From Blastococcus haudaquaticus (GTDB lineage: Bacteria; Actinomycetota; Actinomycetes; Mycobacteriales; Geodermatophilaceae), in NCBI RefSeq assembly GCF_900230285.1, contig NZ_OCNK01000002.1, positions 186,001 through 250,000 of the forward strand: 64,000 bases of DNA, in the 5' to 3' direction. The notes below the pieces were generated by a model that did not search any database, was not told where the DNA came from, and was given only the letters and a program-made list of their open reading frames with translations. Of the stretch, positions 57,995 to 64,000 are shown in pieces (the stretch's first letter is position 1; each line of letters opens with the position of its first letter). The translations under genes were made by a program, and so were the position numbers.

Positions 57995-59023
57995 ATGGAT
58001 GCGGCGGTGCGGCTCTCCCTGCTGGACCGGTCGCGCACCCGGGCCGGCGAGGCCGACTCCGCGGCCCTCGCCGGCACCGTCGGACGAGCCGTGTCCGCCG
58101 AGCAGCTCGGGTTCGAGCGCTTCTGGGTCGCCGAGCACCACGGCGTGCCCGGCGTCGCCGGCGCCGCGCCGGCGGTGCTGCTGGCGGCCATCGCAGGGCG
58201 GACGACGACGATGCGGCTGGGCTCGGCCGGCGTGATGCTGCCGCACCACCAGCCGCTCGTCGTCGCGGAGCAGTTCGCCACCCTGTCGGCGTTCGCGCCC
58301 GGCCGGATCGACCTCGGACTGGGCCGGTCCTCGGGCTTCACCGCGCCGGTGCGCCGGGCACTGCGCGAGACCGAGCACGATTTCGCCTCGGACCTGGCCG
58401 AACTGCGCTGCTACCTCACCGGCGACGCCGAGATCACCCTGCACCCGCAGCCGGACGGTCCGGTGCCACTGCACGTGCTCGCCACTGGTCGCGGCCTCGA
58501 CGTCGCCGCCGACCTCGGCCTGCCGGTCGTGGTGGGTGGCCCGCTGCTGGGTGTCGCGGGTGATCCGGAGCCGGGACTCGCGGCACTGGCCGGCTACCGC
58601 CGGTCCTTCCGGCCCTCGGCGCAGCAGCCGGCGCCTCGGGTGGCGATCAGCCTCGACGTGCTCGTCGCCGACACGGCCGCCGAGGCCGCGGACCTGGTGC
58701 TGCCCGAGGCGTGGGCGATGGCGCAGGCGCGCACCACCGGGATCTTCCCCCCGCTCGACCCGGTGGCCGTCGTCCGGAGGGCCACGCGCACGCCGCGGCA
58801 GCAGCAGTACCTCGACCAGACGGCCGCCGGTGCCGTCGCCGGCACTCCGGACCAGGTTGAGAGCCGGCTCGCCGAGCTCCTCGAGCGCACCGGCGCCGCC
58901 GAGCTGGTCGCCAGCAGCAGCACGTTCGACCGGGGCGCGCTGGCGGCGTCGGACGCCGCGCTGGCCGCGCTGTTCGGCCGTGGCTCCCGCACGCTCCCCT
59001 CCCCGGAGCAGCTGTCGGCTTGA
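57995..59023 (+). CDS. LLM-class flavin-dependent oxidoreductase
   Basis: Luciferase-like monooxygenase-family protein, 342 aa, using reduced FMN or F420. Signature: LGFERFWVAEHHGVPG near residue 40-55, LLAAIAGRTTTMRLGSAGVMLPHHQP given partly as RLGSAGVMLPHH, VAEQFATLSAFAPGRIDLGLGRSSG also partial (GRIDLGLGRS). It is in the MsnO8/alkanal-monooxygenase-like subgroup. The ATG at 57995 is preceded directly by a GTG codon; either may be used. It follows the regulator by 59 bp and probably belongs to the same catabolic cluster. Confidence 0.87.
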   Translation: MDAAVRLSLLDRSRTRAGEADSAALAGTVGRAVSAEQLGFERFWVAEHHGVPGVAGAAPAVLLAAIAGRTTTMRLGSAGVMLPHHQPLVVAEQFATLSAFAPGRIDLGLGRSSGFTAPVRRALRETEHDFASDLAELRCYLTGDAEITLHPQPDGPVPLHVLATGRGLDVAADLGLPVVVGGPLLGVAGDPEPGLAALAGYRRSFRPSAQQPAPRVAISLDVLVADTAAEAADLVLPEAWAMAQARTTGIFPPLDPVAVVRRATRTPRQQQYLDQTAAGAVAGTPDQVESRLAELLERTGAAELVASSSTFDRGALAASDAALAALFGRGSRTLPSPEQLSA

Positions 59024-59073
59024 CCTGGCGTGTCGGCCAGGACGACGACGGGGCCGCCGTCCCGCGGGACGCG

Positions 59074-59097
59074 GGTGGGGACATGCCTGGCCCCACC
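59074..59097. terminator. hairpin after the LLM gene
   Basis: GGTGGGG-N10-CCCCACC, a 7-bp GC stem about 50 bp after the LLM stop. A perfect 12-bp palindrome GTCCCGCGGGAC lies just before it (59059-59070). No U-tract follows. Possible terminator or regulatory dyad ahead of the histidine kinase. Confidence 0.35.
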
Positions 59098-59210
59098 GCC
59101 CTGACACGCGACGCCGGGCCGGTCGCGGACCTTCCCCGGCGGCCGGAGCATCGGCATGATCACGGAACCGCGACCGGAGAACCGGAGCACGCCCTGGGCG
59201 AGGAGGCGAC

Positions 59211-60605
59211 ATGGAGCTCGACGACCTCCGGGGCATCGGCCTCTTCTCCCGGACCGGGGACGACCAGTTGCGCACCCTGCTCGACAGCGGCACCGAGGTC
59301 CGCTTCGAACCCGGCGACGTGGTCTTCCGGGAGAACGAGCCGGCGGAGTTCTGGTGGGTCCTCCTGGACGGCGCCATCGACCTGGTGCGGCACGTCGGGC
59401 GCGAGGAGACCCGGCTCGGTGCCATGGACGTCCCCGGCAGGTGGGCCGGCGGGTTCCGCGCGTGGGACGAGCACGGCGCCTACCTCGCCACCGGACGGGC
59501 GACGACGTCCGGACGCATGCTGCGGGTGCCCGCCGGCGCCCTGCTCGCGCTCTGGACGGACCGCTTCCCGCTCGGGCTCTCCCTGATCGAAGGGGTGTCC
59601 CGCTCGGCGCGGAACTACGAGGCGATGGCCCGGCAGCGGGAGGCTCTCCTGGCGCTCGGCACGCTGGCCGCCGGACTCGCCCACGAGCTCAACAATCCGG
59701 CGGCCGCGGCCACCCGCGCCGTCGACGCGCTCGGGAGCGCGTTCGACGGGATGCTGTCCGCCCTCCGGCGGCTGGCCGCCGCCCCTGTCACCGCCGAGCA
59801 GTTCTCCCGGCTGGACGCGCTGCGCGCCGAGCTGGGCCCACGGCCGGCCGAGAGCCTGCTCGCCGCCGCGGATCGCGAGGACGAGGTGTCCGACTGGCTC
59901 ACCGGGCACGGCGTCGGACGCCAGTGGGTGCTGGCCCCGGCGCTCGCCGCCGCCGGAGCCGACGTCGCGTGGTGCGACCGGATGGCGGAGGCGCTGGGCG
60001 ATGACCGTCTCGACCCCGCCCTGGACTGGGTCGCGAGCACGGTGTCCGCGACGAGCCTGCTCGAGGAGGTGAAGGAGTCCACGCGGCGCATCTCCGACCT
60101 CGTCGCCGCGATGCGGAGCTACTCCCAGCTCGACCGCGCGGCGATGCAGCTGACAGATGTGGCCGAGGGGCTGGAGAGCACTCTCGCCATGCGCGCCTAC
60201 CGCATCCCCGCGGGTGTGGCCGTCGTCCGCGACCACGATCCGCAGGTCCCCCGCATCGAGGCCCTCGCGGCCGAGCTGAACCAGGTGTGGACCCAGCTGA
60301 TCGACAACGCCCTCGATGCGATGGACGGCTCCGGGACCCTGCGCGTGACGACGCGCCTCGAGCACGGCGATGTGGTCGTGGAGATCGGCGACACCGGCGC
60401 GGGCATGACACCGGAGACCCAGCGGCACGCCTTCGACCCCTTCTTCACGACCAAGGGCGTCGGCGAGGGGACCGGGCTCGGGCTGGACATCTCCCGTCGC
60501 ATCGTCGACCGGCACCACGGTGCCATCGGCATCGAGCTGCGTCCCGGGGAGACGGTGCTGGCGGTGCGCCTGCCGGCCGCCCGGCCGGAGGGCGCCCGGA
60601 GGTAG
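59211..60605 (+). CDS. cytosolic sensor histidine kinase with cyclic-nucleotide-binding-like domain
   Basis: Histidine kinase of 464 aa without membrane segments. Residues about 5-115 are a cNMP-binding/Crp-like beta-roll (VVFRENEPAEFWWVLLDGAIDLVRHV, shown partly), about 145-290 the dimerisation part with H-box GLAHELNNPAAAA, and about 310-460 the ATPase with NALDAM, GDTGAGM and GTGLGLDIS. No response regulator is next to it, so it is an orphan kinase that may read a nucleotide or redox signal. The ATG has GAGGAGG upstream. The NtrB-like H-box (HELNNP) is often found in kinases of energy or stress control. Confidence 0.87.
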   Translation: MELDDLRGIGLFSRTGDDQLRTLLDSGTEVRFEPGDVVFRENEPAEFWWVLLDGAIDLVRHVGREETRLGAMDVPGRWAGGFRAWDEHGAYLATGRATTSGRMLRVPAGALLALWTDRFPLGLSLIEGVSRSARNYEAMARQREALLALGTLAAGLAHELNNPAAAATRAVDALGSAFDGMLSALRRLAAAPVTAEQFSRLDALRAELGPRPAESLLAAADREDEVSDWLTGHGVGRQWVLAPALAAAGADVAWCDRMAEALGDDRLDPALDWVASTVSATSLLEEVKESTRRISDLVAAMRSYSQLDRAAMQLTDVAEGLESTLAMRAYRIPAGVAVVRDHDPQVPRIEALAAELNQVWTQLIDNALDAMDGSGTLRVTTRLEHGDVVVEIGDTGAGMTPETQRHAFDPFFTTKGVGEGTGLGLDISRRIVDRHHGAIGIELRPGETVLAVRLPAARPEGARR

Positions 60606-60658
60606 CCGGCCCTCGGAAGGCACTCCCGACGGATCGTCCGCCCTGGTTGACTCACCGC

Positions 60659-60829
60659 ATGGTCACCCCCCTGCCGGAGCCGGACCCGCTGATCGATCCG
60701 ACCGAGCCCGTGCCGGACGACCCGTCCGAACTGCTCCCGGACGCGCCCGAGCCGCTCCCGCCGCCGCCCATCGAGGCGACACCGGACGATCCGGGCGGCG
60801 ACCCCGGCGGCGTGCCCGAACCGGCCTGA
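60659..60829 (+). CDS. small proline-rich acidic protein, 56 aa
   Basis: A 56-codon frame of repeating proline, aspartate and glutamate (PLPEPDPLIDPTEPVPDDPS and on). No ribosome site is seen, and no family is recognised; similar short Pro/Asp-rich proteins are found in related actinobacteria. It sits between the kinase and the convergent GAF-ANTAR gene, ending 8 bp before it. It may be spurious. Confidence 0.4.
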   Translation: MVTPLPEPDPLIDPTEPVPDDPSELLPDAPEPLPPPPIEATPDDPGGDPGGVPEPA

Positions 60830-60837
60830 GGCTCCGC

Positions 60838-61578
60838 TCAGTCGCGCCGGTGCCGGCTCTCGGGCACCGAGCCCGTGTCGGTGAGCTCGCGGGCGATGTC
60901 CAGCAGCTTCCGGTTCAGCTCCTGCGAGACGCGGGCGAGGACGCCGAAGGCCTGATCCGCGGTGAGCCGGTGCCGCTCCATCAGGATGCCCTTGGCCTGC
61001 CCGATCACGTCCCGGTTCTGCATGCCCGTGCGCAGGTGCGCCTCGTGCTCGGCGCCGGCGAGGGCGACGGCGGCGTGGCTGGCGAAGACCAGGCCGATGT
61101 CGACGCTGTCGTCGTCGAACGCCCCCCTCGTGCGGGAGTACAGGTTCAGGGCACCGAGCTGGTCGCCGGCCACGAAGAGCTGGAAGCACAGCATGCTGCC
61201 GACCCCCAGGTCGGCGGCCCGGCGGGCGAACTGGGGCCAGCGGTCCTCGTTCGGCAGGTCGTCGACCCGGACGACCTCGTGGTCCCATGCCGCATCCAGG
61301 CAGGGGCCCTCGCCCCGCTCCTGCTGCGACGCGTCCAGGGTGCGCGGCAGGTCGCTCGTCGCGGCCCGCGACTCGATCGTGCGGCGTCCGACGACGTAGC
61401 TGACGCCGCACTCGTCGGTGTGCGGGACGGTGCGGACGGCGGCCGCGGTGATCGCCCGGAGGGTCTCCTCGACGTCGCCGTGCTCCGCCTGCAGGTGCCG
61501 CGCGACGCTGCTCATGACGTCGCCCAGGCGCGGCGGGGCGTCGCTCCGGTCCTGCCGGTCCTCCTGCGCAGCCGTCAT
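60838..61578 (-). CDS. GAF-ANTAR antitermination-type regulator
   Basis: A 246-aa protein with a GAF domain (about 35-175; QERGEGPCLDAAWDHEVVRVDDL shown partly, FASHAAVALAGA at its end) and an ANTAR RNA-binding domain (about 185-235; VIGQAKGILMERHRLTADQAF). It is likely to bind a two-hairpin RNA leader in response to a small ligand or redox signal. It is convergent with the cNMP-kinase gene. It resembles the other ANTAR protein at 43 kb but has no PAS domain. No ribosome site precedes the ATG, so it may be leaderless. Confidence 0.87.
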   Translation of the reverse strand: MTAAQEDRQDRSDAPPRLGDVMSSVARHLQAEHGDVEETLRAITAAAVRTVPHTDECGVSYVVGRRTIESRAATSDLPRTLDASQQERGEGPCLDAAWDHEVVRVDDLPNEDRWPQFARRAADLGVGSMLCFQLFVAGDQLGALNLYSRTRGAFDDDSVDIGLVFASHAAVALAGAEHEAHLRTGMQNRDVIGQAKGILMERHRLTADQAFGVLARVSQELNRKLLDIARELTDTGSVPESRHRRD

Positions 61579-61788
61579 GGGGAGAAGCTACCCGCAGGGC
61601 GGTCCCGCGAGGACTTCCTCCGCCTGGCCGGACGGGGGTGGCCCGGCCCGACCGCCGACGACCGTGACCGGAACCTCTCCGGCGACACGCCGTGCGGAGT
61701 TCGAGTAGCCGCCCGCGCGGGCATGACGCTCCCGCACACACCGGGTCCAACAGCCGCCCGTGTCCTTCCCCGCCGCTGAGGACCCTCG

Positions 61789-63288
61789 ATGACGCACGCC
61801 CCTGCCCGGACGCTCGCCCTGAACGACCAGACCCTCGACCAGCTGCCGTCGCACATCTCCACGCCGGACTACGATCGCGGCGCCCTCCGCCCCGGCATCG
61901 TGCACATCGGCGTCGGTGGCTTCCACCGTGCCCACCAGGCCGTCTACCTCGACGAGCTCGCCCGGCTCGGCGAGACCGGATGGGGCGTCGTCGGCGTGGG
62001 CCTGCACAGCCGGGAGATCGGCGAGGTGCTGGAGGCGCAGGATCGCCTCTACCTCGTCGTCGAGCGGGCCCCCGACGGCGACGAGGCCCGGGTGGTGGGC
62101 GCCATGACGCGCTACCTCTACGCGCCTGACGACCCGGAGGCGGTGCTCGCCGCCCTCGCCGACGAGAGCACCCGCGTGGTGTCGCTGACGATCACCGGCA
62201 CCGGCTACCGGATCGACGCCCACTCCGGGGAGTTCGACGCCGACGACATCCACATCGAGCGCGACCTCGAGGACCCGGGCAACCCGGACACCGTGTTCGG
62301 CTACCTCGTCGAGGGTCTGTGCCGGCGGCGCGACGCCGGGCTGCCGCCGTTCACCGTCCTGTCCTGCGACAACATGCAGAACAACGGTGCCGCCGCCCGC
62401 ACGGCCGTGGTGTCCTTCGCCCGGTTGCGCGACGGGGAGCTGGCCGACTGGATCGACGAGCACGTCGCCTTCCCGAGCAGCATGGTCGACCGGATCACGC
62501 CGTCCACGAGCCCGGAGGACCGCGACGCCGTCGCTGCCCACACCGGGGTGGACGACGGCTGGCCCGTCGTCACCGAGCCCTTCCGCCAGTGGGTGGTCGA
62601 GGACTCCTTCTGCAACGGTCGGCCGCCGCTCGAGCGGGTCGGCGTCCAGTTCGTGGACGACGTGCGGCCCTACGAGATCCTCAAGACCCGGCTGCTCAAC
62701 GCGGGCCACACCGCCATCGGCTACCTCGGCTACCTCGCCGGTCTGCGGACGACGGACGAGCTGATGGCCGACCCGGTGTTCTGCGCCTTCATCACCCGGC
62801 TGATGGCCGACGAGATCGCTCCCCTGCTCCCGCCGGTGCCCGGGGTGGACATCGAGGCCTACCAGGTGACGCTGCTCGAGCGGCTGAGCAACCCCCGCAT
62901 GGCCGACCAGCTGGCCCGGCTGGGCCGGCGGGGCTCCAGCAAGATCCCCTCCTACCTGCTCCCCTCGGTCCGCGAGGCGATCGACCAGGGCCGTCCGTAC
63001 GACCTGCTGTGCCTCGCCGTCGCCGGCTGGCTGCGCTACATCCGCGGCCATGACTACGCCGGCGAGGAGGTCCCGATCGAGGGGCCCCGCCCCGATCTGG
63101 TGCCCATCGCCCGCGAGGCGGGCATCGATCCCGGGCCGCTGCTGTCGGAGATGAGCATCTTTGACCACATCGGCCGCGACCCGCGGTTCGCCGAGCCGGT
63201 CCGGCTGGCCCTCGAGGCCCTGGAGCGGGAAGGCCCCCGCGAGGTCATCGAGCGCTACCTCGCGACCGGTCAGCAGGACGCGGCGTGA
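61789..63288 (+). CDS. mannitol dehydrogenase family protein (polyol/uronate dehydrogenase)
   Basis: NAD-dependent long-chain dehydrogenase of the mannitol 2-dehydrogenase/fructuronate reductase family, 499 aa. Rossmann motif VHIGVGGFHRAHQAVYLD at about 38-55, the catalytic motif KTRLLNAGHTAIGYLG (K-x4-N-x2-H), and CDNMQNNG in the middle. It oxidises a polyol to a ketose or reduces a uronate. The ATG has TGAGGA upstream. The stop overlaps the GTG of a HAD hydrolase (GTGA), so a polyol-phosphate route or clean-up phosphatase may be linked. No mannitol transporter is in the window. Confidence 0.9.
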   Translation: MTHAPARTLALNDQTLDQLPSHISTPDYDRGALRPGIVHIGVGGFHRAHQAVYLDELARLGETGWGVVGVGLHSREIGEVLEAQDRLYLVVERAPDGDEARVVGAMTRYLYAPDDPEAVLAALADESTRVVSLTITGTGYRIDAHSGEFDADDIHIERDLEDPGNPDTVFGYLVEGLCRRRDAGLPPFTVLSCDNMQNNGAAARTAVVSFARLRDGELADWIDEHVAFPSSMVDRITPSTSPEDRDAVAAHTGVDDGWPVVTEPFRQWVVEDSFCNGRPPLERVGVQFVDDVRPYEILKTRLLNAGHTAIGYLGYLAGLRTTDELMADPVFCAFITRLMADEIAPLLPPVPGVDIEAYQVTLLERLSNPRMADQLARLGRRGSSKIPSYLLPSVREAIDQGRPYDLLCLAVAGWLRYIRGHDYAGEEVPIEGPRPDLVPIAREAGIDPGPLLSEMSIFDHIGRDPRFAEPVRLALEALEREGPREVIERYLATGQQDAA

Positions 63289-64000
63289 CCGGGCACGTGG
63301 ACGTGCAGCCGGGGACGGTTCTGCTGTGCGACGCCGACGGGACGCTGTTCCCGTCCGAGGAGCCGGCCTACGAGGCGTCGGCAGGGGTGACCAACCGGTA
63401 CCTGGCCTCCCTCGGTGCCGACCGGCCGTACGGTCCCCGGGAGCTCCAGCGGATGACCAACGGCAAGAACTTCCGGGGCGCGGCGGCCGAGCTCGCCGGG
63501 GCCTTCGGGCGCGAGCCGGTCCCGTCCGACCTCGAGCGCTGGATCGCGGAGGAGAAGGACGTCGTCACCGCGCACCTGCGCACGGTGCTGCGTCCGGACC
63601 CGGAGGTGCAGAAGCCGCTGACCCGCCTGGCCGAGCGGTTCGGGCTGGCGATCGTCACCTCCAGCGCCCGCTCGCGCATGGACGCCTGCCTGGAGGTGAC
63701 CGGGCTGGCCCCGCTGTTCGCGGCCGACCGGCGGTTCAGCGCCGAGGACTCGCTGCCCGAGCCGGTCAGCAAGCCGGACCCCGCGGTCTACCTGCACGCG
63801 GGCCGGGAGCTCGGCATCGACCGGGCGCAGGGCATCGCCGTCGAGGACTCCCTCAACGGCGCCCGCTCGGCGGTCGCGGCCGGCTACCGGACCATCGGGA
63901 TCGTGCTCTTCGTCCCCGAGGAGGACCGGGCGGTGCGCTCGGCGGCGCTGCTGGCCACGGGCGCGGACACGGTCGTGTCGTCGTGGAGCGAGCTGGCCGA
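63285..64000 (+). CDS. HAD family hydrolase, C-terminus beyond window edge
   Basis: Haloacid dehalogenase-superfamily phosphatase (beta-phosphoglucomutase-like subgroup); 238 codons are present. Motif I is LLCDADGTLFPSEE (nucleophile and acid Asp), motif II VTSSARSRM, motif III SKPDPAVYL and motif IV VEDSLNGARSA. All catalytic residues are in the window; only the last part is cut. The GTG start overlaps the stop of the mannitol-dehydrogenase gene by four bases, so a sugar or polyol phosphate is the probable substrate. Confidence 0.85.
   Translation, partial: MTGHVDVQPGTVLLCDADGTLFPSEEPAYEASAGVTNRYLASLGADRPYGPRELQRMTNGKNFRGAAAELAGAFGREPVPSDLERWIAEEKDVVTAHLRTVLRPDPEVQKPLTRLAERFGLAIVTSSARSRMDACLEVTGLAPLFAADRRFSAEDSLPEPVSKPDPAVYLHAGRELGIDRAQGIAVEDSLNGARSAVAAGYRTIGIVLFVPEEDRAVRSAALLATGADTVVSSWSELA

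Overview
The window is about 64 kb of chromosomal DNA from a very GC-rich actinobacterium. GTG starts are frequent, genes are often joined by ATGA/GTGA overlaps, and a SARP regulator, ANTAR proteins, a DivIVA-like coiled-coil protein and a flagellin are present. This mix fits a Geodermatophilaceae-type organism (Blastococcus, Geodermatophilus or Modestobacter), but that is inference and no ribosomal marker is present. I saw no insertion sequences, prophage genes, CRISPR arrays, tRNAs or rRNAs. About 65 protein genes are supported.

Region 1 (1-5.4 kb): a partial alpha/beta hydrolase divergent from a GntR repressor; an NTF2-like protein divergent from a MerR/GyrI-type regulator; an APC permease. 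Region 2 (4.3-9.1 kb): a VanS/VanR-like two-component system facing a D,D-carboxypeptidase, an alanine racemase and a D-Ala-D-Ala ligase family gene. This looks like a compact vancomycin-resistance-style or cell-wall-remodelling locus. The junction between the response regulator and kinase genes is made entirely of a 16-bp tandem repeat. Region 3 (9-18.2 kb): TauE/SafE exporter, phospholipase D, a membrane protein divergent from a CPA2-type antiporter, a SARP regulator read in frame into an alpha/beta hydrolase, and a sugar MFS transporter. Paired TTGGAG boxes with 11-bp period occur both between the divergent membrane genes and inside the SARP-hydrolase frame, suggesting a small SARP regulon.

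Region 4 (18.2-28.3 kb): an isolated flagellin with a sigma-28-like promoter, then sugar-acid catabolism genes: 2-hydroxyacid dehydrogenases, a DHDPS-family aldolase, a 2-keto-3-deoxygluconate-type kinase, an Nramp-fold transporter without the metal motif, an FMN alpha-hydroxyacid oxidase and galactonate dehydratase. Region 5 (28.3-37.4 kb): an HGG(Y/F)W esterase that may be a kynurenine formamidase, a TetR/MFS pair sharing one operator, kynureninase overlapping an MBL-fold gene, then an SDR-SDR-phosphotransferase operon. Region 6 (37.6-47.7 kb): DivIVA-like protein, M23-like peptidase, and a signalling group made of a STAS protein, CheB, CheR-PAS-coiled-coil-PAS and a PAS-GAF-ANTAR protein with small coiled-coil partners, followed by patatin and PlsC lipid genes.

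Region 7 (47.9-59.0 kb): a leftward, tightly overlapped livG-F-H-M-substrate-binding protein-cyclase operon opposite an MBL hydrolase, a fumarylacetoacetate-hydrolase family enzyme, a PucR-type regulator and a flavin monooxygenase-like protein; together these look like an uptake and ring- or ester-cleavage pathway for an unknown acid. Region 8 (59.2-64 kb): a cNMP-domain histidine kinase, a GAF-ANTAR protein, a mannitol dehydrogenase family enzyme and a partial HAD phosphatase translationally coupled to it. No stretch longer than about 300 bases lacks a gene apart from the doubtful small-gene zone at 44.76-45.22 kb.
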